64,000 nucleotides of DNA, taken from assembly GCA_964250615.1 (NCBI GenBank), contig CAXUGM010000013.1; one strand, 5' to 3'. The DNA comes from Blautia sp900556555. Lineage in GTDB: Bacteria > Bacillota > Clostridia > Lachnospirales > Lachnospiraceae. Below are positions 15,040-22,712 of this stretch, piece after piece (the first letter of the stretch is position 1; every line of letters starts with the position of its first letter). The notes beneath the pieces were generated by a model. It did no database searches. It saw only the letters and a program-made list of their open reading frames with translations, and was not told the DNA's origin. Made by a program: the position numbers and the translations under genes.

Positions 15040-16374
15040 ATGACAAATGATATGACATCCGGGAATCCGGTGAAACTGATTATCAGGTTTATGATTCCCA
15101 TGTGCCTGGGGAATATCTTCCAGCAGTTTTACAATATAGCGGATTCTATTATTGCAGGACAGTTTCTGGGGGTTAATGCACTGGCTGCTATTGGAAGTAC
15201 AGGTTCCCTGATTTTTTTGGTTGTAGGATGGTTAAACGGGCTTACCAGCGGTTTTTCTATCTGGGTATCTCAGTGGTTTGGTGCAAAGAAGATTGACAGG
15301 ATGCGGCATTTTATTGCTATGTCCATTTATATCTGCACAGCATTCGTCATTGTTATGACAGCAGGACTTCTGGCAGCAAATAAGCCCATTTTAAGGTTAA
15401 TGAATGCACCGGAGAATCTCATGGGAGATATCAGTAGTTATATGGCAATTATTTATGCCGGACTGATCGTTACCTGTGCATATAATGCCCTTTCAGCAGT
15501 GCTGAGGGCTTTGGGTGACAGTAAATCCCCTTTATATTTCCTGATTGTTTCTGCAATTATTAATATCATACTGGATATTGTGTTCATTGTAGTATTCCAC
15601 ATGGGAGTAGAAGGTTGTGGCTATGCTACTGTAATTGCACAGGGAATTTCAGCTTTGTTGTGCTTGGTTTATATAATTAAGAAATTTGATGTCTTGAAGC
15701 TGAAAAAAGAAGATTTCAGATTTTCTTTTGACACGATTAAAAAACTTATGGCATTGGGAGTACCTATGGGATTGCAGTTTTCTATTACAGCTCTTGGTGT
15801 AATCATTGTACAGGGTGCCATCAATGTTTATGGGGCTGTACATATGGCTGGATTTTCAGCAGCAGGAAAAATCCAGAATATTATCTGTACGGTGTTTGTG
15901 TCTTTTGGTGCTACCATTGCCACTTATGTTGGGCAGAACAGGGGAGCCGGAAGAATGGACCGGGTGAAAAAAGGAGTATATCTTACCCAGGTTATGATTC
16001 TGGTATGCAGTGTTTTGATTATGGCAGTGATTTTACTTCTTGGGAAATACATGATTTTGATTTTCATAGATCCTTCAGAGACAGAGGTGCTGAAAGTGGC
16101 TCAGATGTATTTCAAGGCGGTTGCCTGGGCTTACCCTTTCCTTGGAAGTATTTATCTGTACCGGAATGCTTTACAGGGCATGGGATACGGTTTTGTCCCA
16201 ATGATGGGCGGTGTTTTTGAACTGGCTGCAAGGGCTGCTATAGTATTTGCCATTGCAGGAAACGGAAACTTCTTTCAGGTGTGCCTGTCAGACCCCGCAG
16301 CATGGATTGCAGCGTTGATACCGCTGATTCCTTATTATTTTTGGGTGATGAAGAAAAATAGGGCGATCGGTTAA
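15040..16374 (+). CDS. MATE family multidrug/metabolite exporter
   Basis: A 444-residue polytopic membrane protein with about twelve spans. It starts with the typical MATE sequence NPVKLIIRFMIPMCLGNIFQQFYNIADSI-type segment at 9-37, and the second half repeats the pattern (ALGVPMGLQFSITALGVIIVQ; GRMDRVKKGV). These transporters move cationic drugs or metabolites out in exchange for Na+ or H+. Substrate is unknown. The close relative at 46258-47592 has the same length and the same opening motif, so the two belong to one subfamily. AAAGAGGAG precedes the ATG. Transcription ends at a hairpin that overlaps its stop codon. Confidence 0.88.
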   Translation: MTNDMTSGNPVKLIIRFMIPMCLGNIFQQFYNIADSIIAGQFLGVNALAAIGSTGSLIFLVVGWLNGLTSGFSIWVSQWFGAKKIDRMRHFIAMSIYICTAFVIVMTAGLLAANKPILRLMNAPENLMGDISSYMAIIYAGLIVTCAYNALSAVLRALGDSKSPLYFLIVSAIINIILDIVFIVVFHMGVEGCGYATVIAQGISALLCLVYIIKKFDVLKLKKEDFRFSFDTIKKLMALGVPMGLQFSITALGVIIVQGAINVYGAVHMAGFSAAGKIQNIICTVFVSFGATIATYVGQNRGAGRMDRVKKGVYLTQVMILVCSVLIMAVILLLGKYMILIFIDPSETEVLKVAQMYFKAVAWAYPFLGSIYLYRNALQGMGYGFVPMMGGVFELAARAAIVFAIAGNGNFFQVCLSDPAAWIAALIPLIPYYFWVMKKNRAIG

Positions 16375-16395
16375 TTCTGAACCGACGCCCTATTT
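16356..16395. terminator. Bidirectional terminator between the MATE gene and rfbC
   Basis: AAATAGGGCG (16356-16365) pairs with CGCCCTATTT (16386-16395), and inside it TCGGTT pairs with AACCGA, with one bulged A. The hairpin includes the MATE stop codon and sits five bases from the end of rfbC. Confidence 0.8.
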
Positions 16396-16400
16396 AAAAT

Positions 16401-17003
16401 TTAGAATTTAAAAGTATCTTTCAGTGGTGCCCATTTCTGGTCTTTATCACTTAAATTCAGAGGAGTTCCGTCTTCCAGAGTATATCCTTCGGCGGAAGCA
16501 TTTCCCTGATATTCTCCGGTAAGCTGCGGCCATTCAATACCGATTTCCGGATCATTCCATGCCAGACCGCCTTCATCTCCCGGATGATAGAAGTCTGTAC
16601 ATTTATAGCAGAATTCTGCCACATCACTGAGAACTAAGAAGCCGTGTGCAAATCCTTCCGGAATATAAAACTGTTTCTTGTTTTCTTCGGTTAGTTCAAT
16701 ACCAAACCATTTTCCATAGGTTTCGCTGTCACTTCTTAAATCTACCGCTACGTCAAATACGCTTCCTTTGATCACACGTACTAATTTTCCCTGTGGGAAC
16801 TGTTTCTGGAAATGCAGACCCCTTAAAACTCCTTTGGTGGAGCAGGACTGGTTGTCCTGTACAAAATTCATGGTAAGACCTGCTTCTTCCATATCTCTCT
16901 GGTTATAGGTTTCCATGAAATAGCCTCTTGCATCTCCGTGCACTGCTGGTTCAATGACATACAGCCCTTCGATTGGGCATTTGCTTACTTTAATCTGTCC
17001 CAT
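16401..17003 (-). CDS. rfbC: dTDP-4-dehydrorhamnose 3,5-epimerase
   Basis: A 200-residue cupin-fold enzyme, third step of dTDP-L-rhamnose synthesis. Typical sequence is present: PAVHGDARGYFMETYN near the start, FVQDNQSCSTKGVLRGLHFQ (catalytic His in RGLHFQ), GKWFGIELTEENKKQFYIPEGFAHGF and the tyrosine in EFCYKCTDFYHP. It is the last gene of the rfbABDC operon on the minus strand, 20 bp behind rfbD. The product feeds cell-wall polysaccharide or glycoprotein rhamnose. It ends at a bidirectional hairpin. Confidence 0.95.
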   Translation of the reverse strand: MGQIKVSKCPIEGLYVIEPAVHGDARGYFMETYNQRDMEEAGLTMNFVQDNQSCSTKGVLRGLHFQKQFPQGKLVRVIKGSVFDVAVDLRSDSETYGKWFGIELTEENKKQFYIPEGFAHGFLVLSDVAEFCYKCTDFYHPGDEGGLAWNDPEIGIEWPQLTGEYQGNASAEGYTLEDGTPLNLSDKDQKWAPLKDTFKF

Positions 17004-17023
17004 TATGTCAACTCCTAATCTGT

Positions 17024-17959
17024 TTAAAATTCAATTTCCTGTAAGTAGCGTTTAATAGCATCCTGCCAGGTAGGAAGTGGCTGAAAACCGTTTTCAATCA
17101 GTTTGCTCTTATCCAGACGGCTGTTAAACGGGCGTTTGGCCTTGGATGCACCATATTCTGCTGTGGTCACAGGTTTTACGGTAACCTTGGCATATTCTTC
17201 GTGTCCGGCTTCTATTGCCTGACGGAAAATTTCTTTTGTGAAGTCATACCAGCTGATATAGCCGCCTTCATTGGTCGCATGGTAATAGCCATATTTGTCT
17301 GTTTCAATCATATCTACCAACAGTTTTGCCAGGTCCAGTGTGTAAGTAGGAGTACCAATCTGGTCGCTGACTACAGTCAGAGTGTCATGGGTTTTACCAA
17401 GGTTCAGCATGGTTTTAATAAAGTTCTTTCCGTTTTTGCCAAATACCCAGGCAATACGGACAATAAAATATTTCTCAAGATTTTCGGACACAGCCAGTTC
17501 ACCGGCTAATTTTGTTTCTCCATAAACATTGAGTGGTTTGTAATCTTTGCAGTCCGGAAGCCACGGTTCGGTTCCCTGACCGTCAAACACATAGTCTGTG
17601 CTGATATAAACCAGCTTACAATCTAATTCTTTACATACCAGGGCAATGTTTTCGGTTCCTGTTGCATTGACAGCTTTTACGATTGGTTTTTTGTCCTCAT
17701 CCTCAGCTAGATCAACAGCAGTCCAGGCTGCACAGTGAACAACCACATCTGCACCAACAGATTTTAATACGGATTCTACAGAGGCTTTGTCTGTGATGTC
17801 CATAGGCACATAAGGCATGGTAGTAACAGCAGTGCCATCCTGGATACCACTGTACACTTCTTTGATATCAGAGCCAATACCTTCATATCCTCTTTTGTCC
17901 AGTTCGTTCATGACGTCATGGCCTAATTGTCCGGCAACACCGGTAACTAAAACTTTCAT
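17024..17959 (-). CDS. rfbD: dTDP-4-dehydrorhamnose reductase
   Basis: A 311-residue short-chain dehydrogenase-type enzyme that reduces dTDP-4-dehydrorhamnose to dTDP-L-rhamnose with NAD(P)H. The nucleotide-binding start is MKVLVTGVAGQLG, the catalytic Y-x3-K is YGETKLAGE, and YISTDYVFDG is the family's diagnostic strand. I place the start at 17959 because AAGGAGG (17969-17975) lies just before it. An ATG 24 bases further upstream would put that site inside the gene. It follows rfbB closely, so translation of the operon is continuous. Confidence 0.93.
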   Translation of the reverse strand: MKVLVTGVAGQLGHDVMNELDKRGYEGIGSDIKEVYSGIQDGTAVTTMPYVPMDITDKASVESVLKSVGADVVVHCAAWTAVDLAEDEDKKPIVKAVNATGTENIALVCKELDCKLVYISTDYVFDGQGTEPWLPDCKDYKPLNVYGETKLAGELAVSENLEKYFIVRIAWVFGKNGKNFIKTMLNLGKTHDTLTVVSDQIGTPTYTLDLAKLLVDMIETDKYGYYHATNEGGYISWYDFTKEIFRQAIEAGHEEYAKVTVKPVTTAEYGASKAKRPFNSRLDKSKLIENGFQPLPTWQDAIKRYLQEIEF

Positions 17960-17989
17960 TGCATAAACCTCCTTATGAGACATCCTTGA

Positions 17990-19009
17990 TTAGCGGTTTG
18001 CATACATTTTTTCATAGTAATTCTGATATTCTCCGGAGATGATGGTTTCCCACCATTCTTTGTTATCTAAGTACCACTGGATTGTTTTTTTGATACCATC
18101 AGCAAATTTTGTCTCAGGCAGCCATCCAAGTTCATTGTGAATCTTAGTTGGGTCGATGGCATAACGCATATCATGGCCTTTTCTGTCGGTTACATAAGTG
18201 ATGAGGCTTTCTGGTTTGCCAAGTTCTTTGCAGATGATTTTAACAATGTCAATGTTTTTCATTTCGTTGTGACCGCCAATGTTGTAAACTTCTCCAACAC
18301 GGCCTTTGTGGATGATCAGGTCAATGGCTTTGCAGTGATCTTCAACATACAGCCAGTCACGGACATTTTCACCTTTTCCATATACAGGAAGCGGTTTGTC
18401 ATTTAATGCATTGGCAATCATCAGCGGAATGAGTTTTTCCGGGAAATGATAAGGTCCGTAGTTGTTAGAGCAGCGGCTGATGGTTACAGGAAGGCCGTAG
18501 GTACGGTGGTAAGCCAGAACCAGAAGGTCAGCACCTGCTTTTGAGGAGCTGTATGGGCTGCTGGTGTGGATTGGTGTTTCTTCTGTGAAGAATAAGTCAG
18601 GGCGGTCCAGAGGCAGGTCACCGTAAACTTCGTCAGTAGAAACCTGGTGATATCTCTGGATACCATATTTGCGGCATGCATCCATGAGCACAGCAGTTCC
18701 TTTGATGTTGGTATCCAGGAATACTTCTGGATTTTCAATAGAACGGTCTACATGGCTTTCAGCAGCAAAGTTTACTACCATATCAGGATGTTCTTCTTCA
18801 AATAATTTATAAACCGCTTCTCTGTCTGTAATGCTTTCTTTTACAAAACGGAAATTTGGGTTGTCCATTACAGGTGCAAGAGTAGACAGGTTTCCTGCAT
18901 AGGTCAGGCAATCCAGACACACGATGCGGTAGTCAGGGTACTTGTCTAACATGTGAAAAATAAAGTTACTTCCAATAAATCCGGCTCCACCGGTTACAAT
19001 GATTGTCAT
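17990..19009 (-). CDS. rfbB: dTDP-glucose 4,6-dehydratase
   Basis: A 339-residue extended short-chain dehydrogenase, second step of the rhamnose pathway. It shows the NAD-binding TGGAGFIGSNF at 6-16, the strand VNFAAESHVDRSI, the active-site HQVSTDEVYGDL, and the catalytic Y-x3-K in SPYSSSKAGAD. RDWLYVEDH is the usual C-terminal substrate motif. It sits 56 bp after rfbA and just before rfbD on the minus strand. Length and motifs are standard and no defect is seen. Confidence 0.95.
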   Translation of the reverse strand: MTIIVTGGAGFIGSNFIFHMLDKYPDYRIVCLDCLTYAGNLSTLAPVMDNPNFRFVKESITDREAVYKLFEEEHPDMVVNFAAESHVDRSIENPEVFLDTNIKGTAVLMDACRKYGIQRYHQVSTDEVYGDLPLDRPDLFFTEETPIHTSSPYSSSKAGADLLVLAYHRTYGLPVTISRCSNNYGPYHFPEKLIPLMIANALNDKPLPVYGKGENVRDWLYVEDHCKAIDLIIHKGRVGEVYNIGGHNEMKNIDIVKIICKELGKPESLITYVTDRKGHDMRYAIDPTKIHNELGWLPETKFADGIKKTIQWYLDNKEWWETIISGEYQNYYEKMYANR

Positions 19010-19065
19010 AATAAAAATCTCCTATTCTTAAAATAAAATATATGCATCTGAATAAAAAATATGAT

Positions 19066-19962
19066 TTAGTGCAGGGTATCCAGATATTTTCCGTCTAAGA
19101 CATCTTTTAAATACTGGCCGTACTGGTTTTTCTTTAATACTTCATAGACTTCCAGGACGTCTTCTTTGGAAATCCATCCATTTAAGTAAGCAATTTCTTC
19201 CAGGCAGGCAATCTTGCGGTGCTGGTGACTTTCCATGGTTTTTACAAAGTTGGTTGCTTCTACCAGGCTTTCGTGAGTACCGGTATCCAGCCAGGTAAAT
19301 CCTTGTCCTAAAAGTTCTACATTTAAGCTGCCTTCTTCCAGATAAATGCGGTTTAAATCTGTGATTTCCAGTTCTCCTCTGGCACTTGGTTTCAGATTTT
19401 TTGCATACTCCACAACTTTATTGTCATAGAAATAAAGTCCGGTTACACAGTAGTTGCTTTTTGGTTTTTCTGGTTTTTCTTCAATGGAAATCGCTTTTCC
19501 CTGGTCATTAAATTCTACGATACCGAAACGTTCCGGGTCATCTACATAGTAGCCGAATACGGTAGCACCTTTTCCTGTTTCAGCATTCTGAACAGCTGCT
19601 TTTAAGCGTTTTTTCAGGCCGTGACCTGCGAAAATATTGTCTCCAAGAACCATGGCAACACAGTCATCACCAATAAATTCCTCACCAATGATAAATGCCT
19701 GTGCTAATCCGTCCGGGCTTGGCTGTACGGCATAAGAAAGCTGTACGCCGAACTGATGGCCGTCTCCTAAGAGCTCCTGGAATCTTGGGGTATCCTGTGG
19801 GGTAGAAATAATCAGAATCTCACGGATGCCTGCGTTCATCAGTACAGACAGAGGATAATAAATCATGGGTTTGTCATAAATCGGTAAAAGCTGCTTGGAT
19901 GTTACCATAGTCAGCGGATAAAGGCGGGTTCCGGAACCGCCTGCTAAAATAATGCCTTTCAT
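19066..19962 (-). CDS. rfbA: Glucose-1-phosphate thymidylyltransferase
   Basis: A 298-residue nucleotidyltransferase that joins dTTP and glucose-1-phosphate, the committed step of dTDP-L-rhamnose synthesis. The N-terminal signature is MKGIILAGGSGTRLYPLT, followed by KQLLPIYDKPMIYYPLS and the metal-binding VLGDNIFAG. AAGGAGAAC precedes the ATG. It is the first gene of rfbABDC on the minus strand. Immediately upstream lies a MerR-type promoter with a 19-bp spacer (20013-20043), so a MerR-family protein, most likely the neighbour at 20078-21259, may control the pathway. Confidence 0.95.
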   Translation of the reverse strand: MKGIILAGGSGTRLYPLTMVTSKQLLPIYDKPMIYYPLSVLMNAGIREILIISTPQDTPRFQELLGDGHQFGVQLSYAVQPSPDGLAQAFIIGEEFIGDDCVAMVLGDNIFAGHGLKKRLKAAVQNAETGKGATVFGYYVDDPERFGIVEFNDQGKAISIEEKPEKPKSNYCVTGLYFYDNKVVEYAKNLKPSARGELEITDLNRIYLEEGSLNVELLGQGFTWLDTGTHESLVEATNFVKTMESHQHRKIACLEEIAYLNGWISKEDVLEVYEVLKKNQYGQYLKDVLDGKYLDTLH

Positions 19963-20012
19963 AGAGTTCTCCTTTTTCTTTGCTATCTCGGTTTTTTAGT
20001 ATCTATGTTTGT

Positions 20013-20043
20013 ATTATATAGGGTGACGTAACGTCACCTGCAA
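20013..20043 (-). promoter_or_regulatory. MerR-type promoter and operator upstream of rfbA
   Basis: On the minus strand TTGCAG (20043-20038) and TATAAT (20018-20013) are separated by 19 bp. The spacer holds the dyad GGTGACGT-T-ACGTCACC (20038-20022). An overlong 19-bp spacer filled by a palindrome is the hallmark of MerR-activated promoters. It points towards rfbA and lies 35 bp beyond the stop of the MerR-like gene. Confidence 0.75.
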
Positions 20044-20077
20044 GGGGTTTTTCCAAAATTTCACATAATTTTTAGAA

Positions 20078-21259
20078 TCATGGGCGTTTGCAGAGAAAGA
20101 CGCCGGCCTCTTTTGTGATGTGGAAGGATGTTTTTGTCTTTTTTGCAACAAAACTGCGAAACTCTTTGTACCGGTCCAGAAGATATTGATTCTGGTTTCC
20201 ATGGCAGGATAAAATATAGTCAATCAAGGGTTCTGGGGTATCAACTTCCAGATAGTCCTCGTATAATTGCCAGGAAATGCCGGAAAAATAGGGAGAGAGC
20301 AGGGTTTTCCCATTTTCTTTTCCAAATTTTTCGTAAAGTTTTTCTCCTGAGAGAATAATCCGGCTGTCAAATTCCTGGACAAGATTGCTGATTTCTTCCA
20401 TATGTGCAGAACCATAAGCACTGCAAAGAAAGGTTCCACCAGGCTTCAAGACCCGCTGGACTTCCCGGCAGACTTTTGGGATATCGCAGTAAAAGAGCAC
20501 ATGGTTGGCAATGACCAGATCAAAACTGGAGTCCGGGTAAGGAATCTCATGGCAGTCAAAGGAATGAAAGGAAAAACGGTTATCCAGGCTGCCGACTTTT
20601 CGTTTGGTATCACGGAGCATTCCTTCAGAAATATCACTGAGTGTGATAGAGACTTCCATTGGGAGTTTGTCTTTATTTTCCGCCCAGAGGGCACCGCTGC
20701 CACAGCCGATTTCCAGAATTTTCATGTTATCTTTTATATGACACTGTTCAAAAAGCCAGGGAAACCATCCTTGTTTATTCCTGGAGTACAGGCTGTGCAG
20801 ACGGATTCGGGCGGATATATTGGAGGAATTCTGATACTGGGTTTTGAGGCTTTTCTCCATGTTGGTCAGGTGAATCAGGTTCAGCATACGGCTCCAGTTA
20901 ATACTCTGTTGTGTGCTAATTTCCTGGGTGGTATCTTCAATGGCTTTCTCTACCATTTGAAGCTGTTCAATACGGTCACGGATGAGCTTTTGCTGCATCT
21001 TCAGTGAATTGAGCATGAAGTGAAAGTCTGTATCGTCAATGGTCATTTCTTTAATATCATCCAGTGAGAATCCCAGGTATTTCAGCAGAAGAATCTGCTG
21101 AAGCCGGGCAAAATCCTGATCTGTATAAAAACGGGAGCCCGAAGGGGATACATAGGATGGCTTCAGGATATTTTGTTTATCATAAAAACGCACGGTGCGG
21201 ACTGAGATGTTTGCCATGCGGGCAAACTGTCCTGAGGTGTAATAGCCTGGAAGGTTCAT
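20078..21259 (-). CDS. MerR-type regulator fused to a SAM methyltransferase domain
   Basis: A 393-residue two-domain protein. Residues 5-75 are a MerR winged helix (TSGQFARMANISVRTVRFYD; LLLKYLGFSLDDIKEM), followed by a dimerisation coiled coil (about 80-115). The C-terminal part (about 150-390) is a class I methyltransferase with LEIGCGSGALW at 182-192, LSDISEGML and FDLVIANHVLFY. In this architecture the methyltransferase part probably serves as effector or SAM sensor, or modifies a toxic compound; which is not known. It is read on the minus strand directly upstream of rfbABDC, and its own promoter also has a 19-bp spacer, so autoregulation is likely. Confidence 0.85.
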   Translation of the reverse strand: MNLPGYYTSGQFARMANISVRTVRFYDKQNILKPSYVSPSGSRFYTDQDFARLQQILLLKYLGFSLDDIKEMTIDDTDFHFMLNSLKMQQKLIRDRIEQLQMVEKAIEDTTQEISTQQSINWSRMLNLIHLTNMEKSLKTQYQNSSNISARIRLHSLYSRNKQGWFPWLFEQCHIKDNMKILEIGCGSGALWAENKDKLPMEVSITLSDISEGMLRDTKRKVGSLDNRFSFHSFDCHEIPYPDSSFDLVIANHVLFYCDIPKVCREVQRVLKPGGTFLCSAYGSAHMEEISNLVQEFDSRIILSGEKLYEKFGKENGKTLLSPYFSGISWQLYEDYLEVDTPEPLIDYILSCHGNQNQYLLDRYKEFRSFVAKKTKTSFHITKEAGVFLCKRP

Positions 21260-21297
21260 GGGAATCCTCCTTTCTGTGGAAAATAGTGGTTAGGATT

Positions 21298-21328
21298 ATT
21301 ATAACTCAGGGGGGAGGGGGGAGGGCAA
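21298..21328 (-). promoter_or_regulatory. Promoter of the MerR-methyltransferase gene, 19-bp spacer with G-rich tract
   Basis: On the minus strand TTGCCC (21328-21323) and TATAAT (21303-21298) flank a 19-bp spacer. The spacer is almost pure C/T, so the plus strand carries G6-A-G6-A-G3 and, five bases on, another G3. There is no clear dyad, unlike the rfbA promoter. An AAAGGAGG ribosome site lies downstream, before the ATG. Confidence 0.5.
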
Positions 21329-21521
21329 GAGGGAAATGCAGTGAGTATAGAAATATAAGATATCCTATGACAAGCTCACGTATTTGTGATAGAATAAATG
21401 CAACAGTAATCGGATGGAGAATATGAAGTGACAGTAAATTACGATATATATTTTAAGCTTTGCAAAGAAGAGCAATGAAAGACGAGAATGCTAAGGGATA
21501 TTAAAATAAAGGAGGCATTTA

Positions 21522-22601
21522 ATGGAAAACAAACAGATTGAGAATGACAAGGTTTTATACAAGCCAATCATTACTGATATTAAAGAGTTGGTTCATGCAG
21601 GCAGAAATGCCGCCTATAATGCTGTTAATAAAGCTACAATTATGACATACTGGAATATCGGAAAAAAGATTGTTGAGGAAGAACAGGCGGGAACAGAAAG
21701 GGCAGAATATGGAAAACGGTTGATTTCTATATTATCAGATGAATTGACAAAAGAGTTTGGTAGTGGTTTTTCTGATAGAAATCTTCGTAATTTTAGAAAA
21801 TTTTATCTGTTGTTTCCAGATGAAAAGATTTGGAACGCATGCGTGCCGAATCTAAACTGGACACATTTTCGTTCCTTGTTGCGAGTTGACAATGAAGATG
21901 CACGTATATGGTATATGAAAGAGGCAGCAAGCGAAGGTTGGAGTTCGAGAACTTTAGATAGAAATATTAGCACACAATATTATTTCCGGCTTTTACAATC
22001 ACCGAAAAAAGAGACGGTGATTACAGAAATGCAGGAGAAGACTAAGGATCTTGAAAAAAATAAATACGAATTAATCAAAAGTCCTGTTATTGCAGAATTT
22101 CTTGGATTTAAGAACGAAGAATCATTTTTAGAATCAGATTTAGAGAGTGCAATCCTTTCTCATATTCGGGACTTTTTAATGGAACTCGGGAAAGGATTTG
22201 CTTTTGTGGCCCGTCAGCAGCATATTGTTACTGAAACAGACGACTATTATATAGACCTGGTATTTTATAACATAGAATTAAGATGCTATGTTTTGATTGA
22301 CTTGAAGATGGGAAAAATCACACATCAAGATGTGGGACAGATAGATATGTATGTGAGGATGTATGATGACCTTAAATGCAAAGAAGGAGATAACCCAACA
22401 ATAGGAATATTACTTTGTGCAGAAACAGATGAAGATATTGCAAGATATTCTGTGTTACATGATAATAATCGCTTGTTTATGTCAAAATATTTAACGTATC
22501 TTCCGACAAAGGAACAACTAAAAATAGAAATAGATAAGCAGAAGAATATATTTTATATGCAGCATCCAGAATTGAAGGAGCATTCGGATGCAGAGAATTA
22601 A
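21522..22601 (+). CDS. YhcG/DUF1016-type PD-(D/E)XK nuclease
   Basis: A 359-residue protein. The N-terminal half (about 20-170) is the DUF1016 helical domain (NAAYNAVNKATIMTYWNIGK, RNLRNFRKFY, WTHFRSLLRV). The C-terminal half (185-350) is a PD-(D/E)XK nuclease core with Asp245 in YIDLVFYN, Asp260 and Lys262 in VLIDLKMG, and the following QIDMYVRMYD helix. Relatives are often found in restriction-modification or defence islands, but here no methylase or specificity gene is adjacent. AAGGAGG precedes the ATG. A role in DNA restriction or repair is plausible but unproven. Confidence 0.85.
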   Translation: MENKQIENDKVLYKPIITDIKELVHAGRNAAYNAVNKATIMTYWNIGKKIVEEEQAGTERAEYGKRLISILSDELTKEFGSGFSDRNLRNFRKFYLLFPDEKIWNACVPNLNWTHFRSLLRVDNEDARIWYMKEAASEGWSSRTLDRNISTQYYFRLLQSPKKETVITEMQEKTKDLEKNKYELIKSPVIAEFLGFKNEESFLESDLESAILSHIRDFLMELGKGFAFVARQQHIVTETDDYYIDLVFYNIELRCYVLIDLKMGKITHQDVGQIDMYVRMYDDLKCKEGDNPTIGILLCAETDEDIARYSVLHDNNRLFMSKYLTYLPTKEQLKIEIDKQKNIFYMQHPELKEHSDAEN

Positions 22602-22660
22602 AAAATTATAATAAAATGGAGAAAAGAAAAAACACTATCTGGGGGGGAGAAAATAGCAGG

Positions 22661-22693
22661 AGTCTGCCGCATAATTTTTTAGTGCGGCAGACT
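22661..22693. terminator. Hairpin between the YhcG nuclease and the yesN-like gene
   Basis: AGTCTGCCGCA (22661-22671) pairs perfectly with TGCGGCAGACT (22683-22693), with an 11-base loop. It lies between two convergent genes, with only short T stretches beside it, so it is a probable bidirectional terminator. Confidence 0.65.
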
Positions 22694-22712
22694 TATTATG
22701 TTATTTATACTC

